Assembly (NCBI GenBank): GCA_900544025.1
Contig: UQTM01000031.1
Span: 1-35,654, forward strand
Origin: an uncultured Odoribacter sp.
Lineage (GTDB): Bacteria > Bacteroidota > Bacteroidia > Bacteroidales > Marinifilaceae
Length of the DNA: 35,654 nt
Reading direction: 5' to 3'
The notes under the pieces were generated by a model. The model did no database searches. It saw only the letters and a program-made list of their open reading frames with translations, and was not told the DNA's origin. The first letter of the stretch is position 1. The number at the start of each line of letters is the position of its first letter. The position numbers and the translations under genes are program-made. This document shows positions 14,871 to 23,828 of the stretch, one piece after another.

Positions 14871-16232
14871 ATGAATGTTGCAGTCATTTTGGCTGGGGGG
14901 GTGGGGAACCGCCTGGATAAAAGTCATCCCAAGCAGTTTTTTAAAGTAGCCGGGAAAACGGTGATCGAGCATACGGTGAATGTATTTGAAAAAAACCGGC
15001 TGATCGACGAAATAGCTATTGTTATCAATCCCAATTATCAGGTGACGATAGAAGATTTGGTTTTATCGAATCGCTGGAAAAAAGTCCGGAAGATATTGAA
15101 GGGCGGGGCAGAACGGTATCACTCCAGCATGGCGGCCGTGAATGCGTATGCCGGGACGGGGGATATAAACCTGATTTTTCACGATGCTGTCCGGCCTTTG
15201 ATCTCCGACCGGATTATTGACGATACCGTGGCGGCGTTAGATAAGTATAATGCTGTGGACGTGGCGATTCCCGCTGTGGATACGATTATTTCTACCGAGG
15301 GGGATTTTATCGATGCAATCCCGGAACGCAGCAAGCTGAGGAGAGGACAAACTCCGCAGGGTTTTAAGCTGGAGACGATCAAAAGAGCTTATGAAAAGGC
15401 TTTACAGGACCCGGCATTCAAATCTACGGACGATTGCGGGGTGGTTCTGAAATATTTGCCGGAAGAAAAAATATATGTGGTGAAAGGAGAAGAGGTAAAT
15501 ATGAAGCTCACCTATAAGGAAGATTCTTATTTGTTGGATAAGCTGTTTCAGTTGCGTTCTTTTGCTTTGGCCGGGCAAGACATTCCGTTCGGGCAATTAA
15601 AAGAAAAAGTTTTGGTGGTCTTTGGGGGAAGTTATGGGATTGGTGCCGAAATCGCCCGTATTGCCGAAAAGCATGGAGCGAAAGTGTATTGTTTTTCCCG
15701 TTCGCTGAATGGGGTGGACATTTCTTCTGCCGGGCAAGTGAGGAATAGCCTGGAAAAAGTAGCTGCCGAAGCGGGACGGATCGATTTTGTGGTGAATACG
15801 GCAGCCCAATTACAAAAAGAGCCCTTGGACAGAGTGGGTTATCAGGCTGTCCGGAAAATGGTGGAAGTGAATTATCTGGGCATGGTGAATGTAGCGATGG
15901 AAAGTTTTCCCTATCTGGAAAAATCACGGGGACAATTATTGTTTTATACGTCCAGTTCCTACACCAGAGGCAGGGCGTTTTACAGTATTTATTCTTCCAC
16001 CAAAGCGGCTGTGGTTAATTTTGTACAGGCCATTGCCCAGGAATGGGAGAGTGCGGGAGTGCGGGTGAATTGTATAAATCCCGAACGCACCAAAACCCCG
16101 ATGCGTATTAAGAATTTCGGTATGGAAGACGATGCCACTTTGCTAAAAGCCGAGGAGGTAGCCGGGGAATCGATAAAAACCTTATTGTCCGATTTTACCG
16201 GGCAGGTGGTGGACGTAAAGCTTGCCAAATAG
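14871..16232 (+). CDS. Bifunctional ribitol-5-phosphate cytidylyltransferase / ribulose-5-phosphate reductase (Bcs1-like)
   Basis: A 453-residue fusion of two enzymes. Residues 1-235 form an IspD/TarI-type cytidylyltransferase: LAGGVGNRLDKSHPKQF (7-23), FHDAVRPLIS (103-112), RRGQTPQGF (157-165) and KLTYKEDSYLLD. Residues 245-453 form a short-chain dehydrogenase with the dinucleotide motif GGSYGIG (252-258), NTAA (309-312), a serine cluster (361-363) and catalytic Y374-S-S-T-K378. This is the order in Haemophilus Bcs1/Acs1, which reduces ribulose-5-phosphate to ribitol-5-phosphate and couples it to CTP, giving CDP-ribitol. The product would feed the TagB/F-type transferase in the same cluster. 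A true IspD is excluded by the fusion. The reductase is an SDR, not the zinc alcohol dehydrogenase (TarJ) of Staphylococcus. A G7 run lies at codons 9-11. Confidence 0.9.
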   Translation: MNVAVILAGGVGNRLDKSHPKQFFKVAGKTVIEHTVNVFEKNRLIDEIAIVINPNYQVTIEDLVLSNRWKKVRKILKGGAERYHSSMAAVNAYAGTGDINLIFHDAVRPLISDRIIDDTVAALDKYNAVDVAIPAVDTIISTEGDFIDAIPERSKLRRGQTPQGFKLETIKRAYEKALQDPAFKSTDDCGVVLKYLPEEKIYVVKGEEVNMKLTYKEDSYLLDKLFQLRSFALAGQDIPFGQLKEKVLVVFGGSYGIGAEIARIAEKHGAKVYCFSRSLNGVDISSAGQVRNSLEKVAAEAGRIDFVVNTAAQLQKEPLDRVGYQAVRKMVEVNYLGMVNVAMESFPYLEKSRGQLLFYTSSSYTRGRAFYSIYSSTKAAVVNFVQAIAQEWESAGVRVNCINPERTKTPMRIKNFGMEDDATLLKAEEVAGESIKTLLSDFTGQVVDVKLAK

Positions 16233-16265
16233 ATCATGAACGGCTTTTAGCCGCACAGAATAAAG

Positions 16266-16319
16266 CGAACGCCGCAGATCAGGGGAATTGCCCCGGCGAT
16301 CTGCGGCGTTCGTGTTTTT
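16266..16319 (+). terminator. Terminator of the CDP-ribitol enzyme gene
   Basis: A 15-bp perfect stem, CGAACGCCGCAGATC (16266-16280) with its complement at 16298-16312, followed by TGTTTTTT. It sits between convergent genes and may also slow minus-strand readthrough from the YfhO gene. Confidence 0.88.
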
Positions 16320-16329
16320 TGAAAATCTT

Positions 16330-18819
16330 TTACTCTTTCCGGGTATTCCGTGGTTTCATGAATCCACCGCCGTATAGCACGATAAATGCAACGAACAGTA
16401 TAATCAAAAGGCTCGAAGCCACCTGTGATATTCTGGCACTGGTATAATAAGAATCCGGGATATATTTGAAGGTCACCGTATGTTCACCTTCGGGTAATAC
16501 CATTCCCCGCAGGATGTAATCCACTCTGAAATGATCTGCTTTTTGCCCGTCGATATAGGCTTTCCAGCCCACCGGATAATATACTTCGCTGAACACAGCC
16601 AGTTGAGGCCGGCTGGCGGTGTATTTATATTCCAACTGATTGGGAGCATAAGACAGCAATTGAATGGAAGCCGTAGAATCGGCGATGAATTGCCGGTCGT
16701 TCAACAGTCCTGCAAATCTTTTATCGATAACCGCCGTTTTAGCCGGATCGATGCTGTTTAAAGCGAGAATCTCTTCATCCGGTGAATTCACGAACTTATA
16801 ATCGGTAACGAACCAAGCATTCCCTAATGCCGATTGGTTTAAAAGAGGCATCCCGTTGGGATTGATGACGATATACTTTGCATTCAGCATATTGAGCGCT
16901 CCTAATTGCGCCAAGGTCGAGTCGATGCTTTCAAGGGAGTTGCTTTGTTGCAGGGATTTGATCAATTGCTGCATTTCCGGCAGGATATGATAGTCGATCA
17001 TTTCCTGGTAGCGTTGCAATTTGGCTGCGCTATACCCACCGATCGTTTTGTGGAAATAACTGATTACCGCATCGTTGAACGTGTTTACCGTCAGGTCGAG
17101 CACCCTGTAATTCGGGTCTTTGTCTTTGAGGATTTCCGTATCTACCGGGCGTGGTTTGAATTGACGGTTGTATTCTTTGGAAGTCACGAAATGGCTATCG
17201 TTCAGGTAACGCTTATCGATCGTCCACATATCGGCGAGCACGAGCACGCCTAAAATGAGAACTGTATATTTGAATTTTATCCGTTTCACAAAACCTAACC
17301 ACAATGTTCCGGCAGCCAGCAAAATATAAACCAGAGAGCGGATGGCATCGGCTTGTAACATCGATTTCCGGTCGGCAGGCAAAGTCCTTTGAAGCCATTC
17401 CGGGAACTGTGCGTCGGCAGGAGAGGTGAAGCTACCTGCCAAAGAGGGGATAATGGCAAATAAAGCACAGAAGCCTGCTGTAATTCCTAAGGCGATTTTC
17501 ATCCCTTTTATAACCTGTTTTTTCTCGATTTTATCCCGTAAGATCAGACTGACGGTGTAGAATCCTAACAAAGGAACGGTTAATTGCAGAATGGTAATGA
17601 TCGTCGAAGGTGCCCTGAACTTATTGTAAAGGGGAACATATTCCAAAAAGATATTGGAAAACCAAACGAAGTGCCTTCCCCAGGCCAATAAAATGGCGAG
17701 CAGGGATATACTGGCAATCCACCATTTCAGCTGTCCTTTTATCAGAATCAGGCCCAGCACGAAAAAGAACACGGAGATAGCGCCCAGATACATCGGGCCG
17801 GAAGTGAAAGGTTGCGGCCCCCAATAGGTAGGCATTTGTTTTATCATTTGCTCGGCTTCGGCTGCAGAGCCCGCTTGTTTCAGGAATTGATAGGTTTCCG
17901 ATTTTTTCCCTAACGGGGTTCCTGAGGCTCCTCCGTTAAAATTCGGGATCAGCAGGTTCGCGGTTTCTTCAATGCCATAGCTCCACGAAAGGGCATAATC
18001 GTTCGAGAGGCCGGAGGTGCCTACCTCTTTTCCTTTGCTGCTCAATTCCGATCCGCCGCGCATGGTGTATTTGGAATATTCCATGTTCGGCCAGAGGTTA
18101 TTGATATTGCAGGCAAAGCCTAAGCCGGCTCCGATCAGGACAATTACAGAGGTTTTGATGAAACGGGGCATCAGTTTTTGCTTGAAAGCTACGACTGCTT
18201 CCGAGATCACGTAGAACAATACCAGAAAGCCTAAATAGAACGTGATCTGGGGATGCCGGGTGAGAATTTCGAGTGACATGGTGATCCCTAAAAATACCGC
18301 TCCGGGAATGGGTTTATAGCGATAGGCATAGACGACACTCGCCAGAACCCAGGGCATGTAGGATATGGCCGCCATTTTGTTATTATGTCCTGCCTGTATG
18401 ATAATGAAGTTATAGGCGCAAAAAGTGAATGCTATCGCCCCGACGATGGCCACCCATCTATCGACTTTAAAACATAACAGCAGTAAATAAAAACCGATCA
18501 TGGATACGATGTACCAGGCTGCAGGATTTTTAAAAATGTAAAATAGCTGGTTGATGTGAGTGGTATAATTCCCGGGGTAATGAATGGAAATCATATTGGA
18601 GGGCATACCGCTAAACATCGAGCCTGTCCAGAGAGGTTCTCCTCCGGTGGTTTCCCTGAATTTAAAAATTTCCTGCGCAGAGGCTCTCCACGAAGTGATG
18701 TCGTGTTGGTTCAGCTCTTTGCCTTCGAACATTTGCGGGAAATAAGTGTATCCCAAAACAATAAAGATACCTATTGCGATCAGGTAAGGATAAATGTTTT
18801 TGAAATTTATTTTTTTCAT
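16330..18819 (-). CDS. YfhO-family polytopic membrane protein (probable GT-C type transferase)
   Basis: An 829-residue integral membrane protein of the YfhO family (PF09586). A first transmembrane helix (YLIAIGIFIVLGYTYFP, about 12-28) is followed by an acidic extracytoplasmic loop (GKELNQHDITSWRAS), about ten more hydrophobic segments to about residue 535, a soluble beta-rich domain, and a last helix (ISQVASSLLIILFVAFIVLYG) before a basic tail. This resembles GT-C enzymes using polyprenyl-phosphate sugars. In Bacillus subtilis YfhO is needed for lipoteichoic acid glycosylation. Bacteroidetes homologues are uncharacterised and widespread, so adjacency to the polyol-phosphate cluster may be chance. 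It has its own promoter (18841-18872) and converges with the CDP-ribitol gene. Confidence 0.88.
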   Translation of the reverse strand: MKKINFKNIYPYLIAIGIFIVLGYTYFPQMFEGKELNQHDITSWRASAQEIFKFRETTGGEPLWTGSMFSGMPSNMISIHYPGNYTTHINQLFYIFKNPAAWYIVSMIGFYLLLLCFKVDRWVAIVGAIAFTFCAYNFIIIQAGHNNKMAAISYMPWVLASVVYAYRYKPIPGAVFLGITMSLEILTRHPQITFYLGFLVLFYVISEAVVAFKQKLMPRFIKTSVIVLIGAGLGFACNINNLWPNMEYSKYTMRGGSELSSKGKEVGTSGLSNDYALSWSYGIEETANLLIPNFNGGASGTPLGKKSETYQFLKQAGSAAEAEQMIKQMPTYWGPQPFTSGPMYLGAISVFFFVLGLILIKGQLKWWIASISLLAILLAWGRHFVWFSNIFLEYVPLYNKFRAPSTIITILQLTVPLLGFYTVSLILRDKIEKKQVIKGMKIALGITAGFCALFAIIPSLAGSFTSPADAQFPEWLQRTLPADRKSMLQADAIRSLVYILLAAGTLWLGFVKRIKFKYTVLILGVLVLADMWTIDKRYLNDSHFVTSKEYNRQFKPRPVDTEILKDKDPNYRVLDLTVNTFNDAVISYFHKTIGGYSAAKLQRYQEMIDYHILPEMQQLIKSLQQSNSLESIDSTLAQLGALNMLNAKYIVINPNGMPLLNQSALGNAWFVTDYKFVNSPDEEILALNSIDPAKTAVIDKRFAGLLNDRQFIADSTASIQLLSYAPNQLEYKYTASRPQLAVFSEVYYPVGWKAYIDGQKADHFRVDYILRGMVLPEGEHTVTFKYIPDSYYTSARISQVASSLLIILFVAFIVLYGGGFMKPRNTRKE

Positions 18820-18840
18820 GCTGTCGGTTTATTAATGTTG

Positions 18841-18872
18841 CAAAAGTAAATTAAATAAATGACTTATAACAA
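18841..18872 (-). promoter_or_regulatory. Promoter of the YfhO-family gene
   Basis: On the minus strand TTG (18870-18872), a 21-bp spacer, then TACTTTTG (18841-18848), a perfect -7 box 21 bp before the ATG. It lies just downstream of the ppiD terminator, so the gene is expressed independently. Confidence 0.65.
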
Positions 18873-18900
18873 TTTGAATATTGCAAATTCAGAATGAGCC

Positions 18901-18940
18901 TAAAAAAATAAAGAGGAAGATTTTAAAATCTTCCTCTTTA
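18901..18940 (-). terminator. Terminator of the PpiD-like gene
   Basis: A perfect 32-bp palindrome (18909-18940, arm TAAAGAGGAAGATTTT) followed on the minus strand by seven T residues (18908-18902). Textbook intrinsic terminator, 25 bp after the stop. Confidence 0.88.
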
Positions 18941-18965
18941 CCGACTTATTGCGTAATTATTGTAA

Positions 18966-21086
18966 TCAATAGAATTTATACCGGGTGTCTTTTATCTCGC
19001 CATTCTTCATGATTGCCTGAATAGCTTGATAATTTGCGCGATACAGGTTTGATTGTGCCAAGCCCTGTTTGGTGGCCTGAATCATTTCCGGAGTGACTTC
19101 TTCCTGTGTACGGTTGTTTACCATAACGATGAACACTCCCTGGTTTCCTTCGATCGGTTCGGATATTTTGCCTTGTTCGGTTACGCTTGCAGCAGCGATT
19201 ACGCGGGGTTCGATACCTGCACCGGGGATCTGGAATGAATTGAATGAGATTTCAGAAGCCTCTTTTACTTCTAAGCCTGCTTTCTGTGCAATAGACAATA
19301 AACTTTCGCTACCGCTTTTCGCTGTTTCCAGTTCTTTTTTCAGGATATCGGCTTTCTTTTTCTGAACGAGTATTCTTTTAATGTTGGAAGCTACGCTATT
19401 GATCGGAGCGATACCTTCTTCTGCGATTTCCGTAAGAACAGCAACCGTATATTTGTTACCGTTTTCAAAGATTTCAGTTCCATCGGAAGTTAAAACCACT
19501 TTTCCGGGATTTTCCGACAAGTAAATCTGGCGCACCATTTCTCTGGCGTTATCCATTCCGGCAACCTGCCTGTCGTTCTTGTTTATCGAAGCAATGCGTT
19601 TGGTGAGAGCGGCTTCGTTTACTTTCTTGTCGAAATCTTCTAAAGTCTTTACACCTGTTGCAAATGAACGGGCATCGTTGTAGATTTTATTCGTTGTCTT
19701 AGTCGAAGGCAGAACTTCTTTTTCTACAGTAGCGATCTGTACTTTTGCTGTCGGTTTCGACATATCGGTTACCTGCAATACATGAATGCCGAATTGTGTG
19801 GTAACTACTTTAATGTCGTTTTTCTTCGAGAAGAAGGCGCTGTCGCTGAAAGGCTGCACCATCGTTTTTTGGTTGAACCAACCGAGGTCGCCACCATTGA
19901 TGGCAGAGCCCTGGTCTTTAGAATAGGTTTTTGCCAGACCTTCAAAGTCTGCACCTTTCTTCAGCAATCCGGCTAAGCTGTCCGCTAAGGACAATGCTTT
20001 GTTATAATCGTTTTCCTGAATCAGGATATGGCGTGCACGCACGGAGTCCGGCAGCATTTTTTCTGTAGCGACACGGGTGATCTTGTAAGCGTTGTCTTCG
20101 AGATACGGCCCGAAAATTCCACTTTTACCACTAAAAAGAAAATCGGCTAAACTGTCGTTTGTAATTTCTGCTTTTGAATAGAAATTAGGATCTGCTTTTT
20201 GATCGGAAGACAGATTCACGAATTCCAAAGGATCTACGGTTTCGGTAAATTCCGGGATCATATCGGCAACCACTTTCTCTGTTTCGCTATAGTCGTCGGC
20301 CGAAGGAACGATATCGAAATTTACATAAACGATTTTTCTGGATTCCGGTTGCTCGAAACGTTTTTGATTTTTGTTGTAGTAATCTTTGATCTCGGAAGAA
20401 GATACCGTGATGGTTGAATCGTCGATGGTGCTGTAGTTTTTAACGATATAGCTGATATCGCTGGTGGCAGCTCCGTCTCCGGCGGCTTCTTTTGCCTGTT
20501 CGTCGGTCACAAACAATGATTTTGCCAATAAATTGTTATATTTCGACATTTCGCGGAAATTCATGATTTCATCTTCCAGATTCAACCAGTAAATCTTATC
20601 CGGAGAGTTGCCGGGAGCTTCCGTGATGCTTTTGATAACCATCCGGGCACGATCCAGATCGATTTCTCCTGTCTGGGGATCGGCGAGTGCCTGACGAACG
20701 GCAGGATGAATGTTGTTACCCAGCATCAGGTCGTATAATTCTTCTCCGCTTACACTGATTCCTGTTTCTTCGTATTCCCGTTTCATCAGTTCTTCCAGCA
20801 CCATCTGATTCCAGGTGTTTTCCCGGAGCATAGTTTGCTGCTCGTCGGTAAGAGTCCCTGTTCTGTTTATTATTTTTTGTGTTTCCTCGTTTTTGGTCAC
20901 TTCGTTTTGATAATCTATGATAGAAATACTCTTACCTCCGATTTCCCCGACTTCATTTCTATCACCGCTCATTAAGTGAGAACCCGAACTAAGAGCGTCC
21001 CCCACGATAAATGCTATAAGGGCCAGACCAATCACTATACTTACAAGTAATCCTCCACGATTTCTGATTGTTTGTAATGTTGCCAT
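18966..21086 (-). CDS. PpiD-like periplasmic peptidyl-prolyl isomerase/chaperone
   Basis: A 706-residue membrane-anchored folding factor. One transmembrane helix lies at the N-terminus (GGLLVSIVIGLALIAFIVGDAL, 11-32) with the basic residues on the cytosolic side, so the rest is periplasmic. Residues about 35-240 form a SurA/PpiD-type N-terminal chaperone region (GEIGGKSISIIDYQNEV), about 349-442 a parvulin-type rotamase domain (RARHILIQEN...GGDLGWF...FGIHVLQVTD), then a second, degenerate rotamase-like region. The protein probably helps envelope proteins fold as they leave the Sec channel. It is monocistronic, with its own promoter at 21142-21173 and a strong terminator. Confidence 0.9.
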   Translation of the reverse strand: MATLQTIRNRGGLLVSIVIGLALIAFIVGDALSSGSHLMSGDRNEVGEIGGKSISIIDYQNEVTKNEETQKIINRTGTLTDEQQTMLRENTWNQMVLEELMKREYEETGISVSGEELYDLMLGNNIHPAVRQALADPQTGEIDLDRARMVIKSITEAPGNSPDKIYWLNLEDEIMNFREMSKYNNLLAKSLFVTDEQAKEAAGDGAATSDISYIVKNYSTIDDSTITVSSSEIKDYYNKNQKRFEQPESRKIVYVNFDIVPSADDYSETEKVVADMIPEFTETVDPLEFVNLSSDQKADPNFYSKAEITNDSLADFLFSGKSGIFGPYLEDNAYKITRVATEKMLPDSVRARHILIQENDYNKALSLADSLAGLLKKGADFEGLAKTYSKDQGSAINGGDLGWFNQKTMVQPFSDSAFFSKKNDIKVVTTQFGIHVLQVTDMSKPTAKVQIATVEKEVLPSTKTTNKIYNDARSFATGVKTLEDFDKKVNEAALTKRIASINKNDRQVAGMDNAREMVRQIYLSENPGKVVLTSDGTEIFENGNKYTVAVLTEIAEEGIAPINSVASNIKRILVQKKKADILKKELETAKSGSESLLSIAQKAGLEVKEASEISFNSFQIPGAGIEPRVIAAASVTEQGKISEPIEGNQGVFIVMVNNRTQEEVTPEMIQATKQGLAQSNLYRANYQAIQAIMKNGEIKDTRYKFY

Positions 21087-21141
21087 TTATATTAAATATT
21101 TAATGTTTTTTACGGTTTTTAATGTGTTTTTTTCGAGGGTA

Positions 21142-21173
21142 CGAATATAGATAAAACCACCCTGTTCTGCAAA
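21142..21173 (-). promoter_or_regulatory. Promoter of the PpiD-like gene
   Basis: On the minus strand TTTG (21170-21173), a 20-bp spacer, then TATATTCG (21142-21149), 7 of 8 matches to TAnnTTTG. It lies 56 bp before the ATG, within the gap after topA. Confidence 0.62.
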
Positions 21174-21206
21174 TATTTAAGCCTAAAATTGGACTTTGCC
21201 TTTTAT

Positions 21207-23552
21207 TCAGCTTTTTTTCTTTTCCTTTGCCGTGCTTTTCCTGGTTGTTTTTGCTGTGGCCTTTTTACCTGCAGGTTTCTTTATTCCTTCTTTTTCAATG
21301 ATTTCCATGGTTTTCTCCAAAGTCAGCTCTTCGGCCTTTACCGTCTTGGGAATCTTGTAATTCGCTTTATTGTATGAGATGTAGGGGCCGAATCGTCCGT
21401 TCAGGATCTGTACCCCGTTATCGAAAGCTTTAATCAGTTTATTCCGGTCGGCTTCCCTTTTTTCATCGATACGCAGGATCGCTGTTTCCAGGGTGATCGT
21501 CCCGGGATCGTCTTCCCCTTTTTTCAGCGATACGAAGGCATTGTTATGTTTAATGTACGGTCCGAATCGTCCGATTCCGACACTGACTTCTTTATCTTCG
21601 AATAAGCCTAATTTACGTGGAAATTTAAATAGTCCCAAAGCTTCTTCCAGCGTGATCGTTTCCATGAGCTGGCCTTTCAGTAATCCGGCATATCGGACGT
21701 TTTCCCCTTCGCCGATTTGTGCCATCGGGCCGAATCGTCCGATGCGGACACTCACCGTTTCGCCTGTCGCCGGATCGGTTCCCAATACCCTCTGCCCGCT
21801 ATTGCGTTCGGAGTTTTTCAAGGTCGATTCTACGTTTTCGTGGAAGGGGTTGTAAAATTCACCGATCATTTTTTGCCATTCCACATCTCCCTCTGCAATA
21901 TTGTCGAGAGCCTCCTCTGCCCGGGCGGTGAAATTATAGTCCATGATATTACGGAAATGTTCAGACAGGAAGTCGGTCACTACCATACCGATGTCCGAAG
22001 GAAAAAGTTTTTTCTTTTCGGCTCCGAATATTTTTTTGGAAACTTTGATTTTAATATCGTTACCTTTTAATTCGATCTGTTCGATATTGCGTTCTGTTCC
22101 TTCCCGCGATTCCTTGATGATATATCCCCGGTTCTGAATGGTCGTGATCGTCGGGGCATAGGTGGAAGGCCGGCCGATTCCTAACGCTTCCATTTTCTTC
22201 ACTAAGCTGGCTTCTGTGTAACGGGGCGGATGAAGGGTGTATTGCTCGGTGGCATGGATGACCAGCCGGTTTAGCATATCGCCTTTATTGATCGGTGGAA
22301 GCAGGCCGCTGCTGTCGTCGTCCGTTTCTTCGTCGTGCGATTCCATATACATACGCAGAAAGCCGTCGAAAATAATGACCTCGCCTGTTGCGACAAAAGG
22401 GATATTATGATTGGAAAGACTTATCGTAATGGTCGTTCTTTCCAATTCGGCATCGGTCATTTGGGAAGCCAGCGTTCTTTTATATATTAATTCGTATAAT
22501 TGCTTTTCATTCCGGTCGCCTTCGATACTTTCTTTGTCCATATATGTAGGGCGAATGGCCTCGTGAGCTTCCTGTGCACCCTTGGTCTTCGTATCGAAAT
22601 TACGGGGTCTGGAATATTTTTCACCTAATGTTTGGCAAATAACGGCTTTCGCACTGCGTATAGCAAGATCGGAAAGATTGACAGAGTCCGTTCGCATATA
22701 AGTGATATACCCTTGTTCATAGAGTTTCTGAGCTACGGACATGGTTTGCGATACGGAGAAACCCAGTTTCCGGGATGCTTCCTGTTGCAAAGTCGAAGTT
22801 GTAAAAGGCGGTGCCGGCTTGCGAACGGCCGGTTTGGTCTCCACATTTTTAACCGTGAATGTAGCGTCTTTACAATCTTCTATATATTTTAGGGTAGTCG
22901 CTTTATCGTTGAAACGTTCCGGAGTCTCGGCTTTTAACAAGGCATGGTCGTTTTGCGTTTCAAAAGTTCCGATTACCTTATAATATTGCTGTTCTTTAAA
23001 AGCGTTGATTTCCCGTTCTCTTTCTACGATCAGTTTAACGGCAACCGACTGTACGCGTCCTGCAGAAAGAGCCGGTTTTACTTTTTTCCATAGAACCGGA
23101 GAGACTTCGAATCCGACCAAGCGGTCGAGAACCCGGCGTGCCTGCTGAGCATCTACTAAATGCTGGTCGATATTTCTGGGATTCTGAATAGCGTTCAGGA
23201 TGGCATTTTTGGTGATTTCATGGAAAACGATCCTTTTCGTGTTTTCCGGTTTTAGGTTCAACACCTCGAAAAGATGCCAGGCAATAGCTTCCCCCTCGCG
23301 GTCTTCATCGGAAGCCAGCCAAACGGTTTTTGCTTCTTTGGCAAGTGCCTTCAACTCTTTAACGACAGCTTTTTTGTCTGCCGATATTTCGTATTTAGGC
23401 TTAAAATTCTGTTCTATATCGACGCCGAGGTCCTTTTTTTCCAAATCCCGGATGTGTCCGAAGCTGGATTTGACGGTGTAACCTTTACCCAGGAATTTTT
23501 CAATGGTTTTGGCCTTTGCAGGAGACTCAACGATAACCAGATTTTCAATCAT
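21207..23552 (-). CDS. topA: DNA topoisomerase I (type IA)
   Basis: Relaxes negative supercoils by cutting one strand. The product is 781 residues. TOPRIM domain at 3-115 with the SDEDREGE metal site (81-88), catalytic tyrosine Y285 in YITYMRTDS, and DAQQARRVLDRLVGFEVSP (134-152) and SAGRVQSVAVKLI (163-175) in the core. Instead of the zinc fingers of E. coli TopA, the C-terminus has three repeats with the signature GRFGP (TOPRIM-C-terminal repeat type), then a Lys/Ala/Thr-rich basic tail (last 25 residues) for DNA binding. The frame reaches a start at 23582, but MIENLVIVESPAKAKTIEKF from the ATG at 23552 is the family's usual beginning. Confidence 0.97.
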   Translation of the reverse strand: MIENLVIVESPAKAKTIEKFLGKGYTVKSSFGHIRDLEKKDLGVDIEQNFKPKYEISADKKAVVKELKALAKEAKTVWLASDEDREGEAIAWHLFEVLNLKPENTKRIVFHEITKNAILNAIQNPRNIDQHLVDAQQARRVLDRLVGFEVSPVLWKKVKPALSAGRVQSVAVKLIVEREREINAFKEQQYYKVIGTFETQNDHALLKAETPERFNDKATTLKYIEDCKDATFTVKNVETKPAVRKPAPPFTTSTLQQEASRKLGFSVSQTMSVAQKLYEQGYITYMRTDSVNLSDLAIRSAKAVICQTLGEKYSRPRNFDTKTKGAQEAHEAIRPTYMDKESIEGDRNEKQLYELIYKRTLASQMTDAELERTTITISLSNHNIPFVATGEVIIFDGFLRMYMESHDEETDDDSSGLLPPINKGDMLNRLVIHATEQYTLHPPRYTEASLVKKMEALGIGRPSTYAPTITTIQNRGYIIKESREGTERNIEQIELKGNDIKIKVSKKIFGAEKKKLFPSDIGMVVTDFLSEHFRNIMDYNFTARAEEALDNIAEGDVEWQKMIGEFYNPFHENVESTLKNSERNSGQRVLGTDPATGETVSVRIGRFGPMAQIGEGENVRYAGLLKGQLMETITLEEALGLFKFPRKLGLFEDKEVSVGIGRFGPYIKHNNAFVSLKKGEDDPGTITLETAILRIDEKREADRNKLIKAFDNGVQILNGRFGPYISYNKANYKIPKTVKAEELTLEKTMEIIEKEGIKKPAGKKATAKTTRKSTAKEKKKS

Positions 23553-23801
23553 ATCTCTACATTCAAAATAGCAGATACACAACCTGCCTAAGTTAAAATT
23601 TTAAATCAGGGTGCAAACCTACGGAAAAAAAGTAAAAAGAAAAAGGTAAAAAGAAAAAAGTTGGAAACCTTAAAAAGAAACCGAAAGAAGCTGAAATGTA
23701 AATATTTTCTTTTTATAGGAAAGGGTTCATGAGGAAACCGGGGAAGAAAAATAAATGAAAAAAGAATCGCAAGGGGACGCTTTCGGTGAGGAGACGATAC
23801 G

Positions 23802-23828
23802 AAAAACACGGCTTAAAGCCGTGTTTTT
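23802..23828 (-). terminator. Terminator after lspA
   Basis: AAAAACACGGC pairs with GCCGTGTTTTT around a 5-nt loop, directly after the lspA stop codon, with T runs on both strands. It closes the ileS-dksA-lspA run. Confidence 0.8.

Noticed and set aside
23606..23809. 67-codon minus-strand frame upstream of lspA's 3' neighbour (Phe/Leu/Arg rich)
   Set aside because: It lies in AT-rich DNA between topA and the lspA terminator, has low complexity and no recognisable domain.
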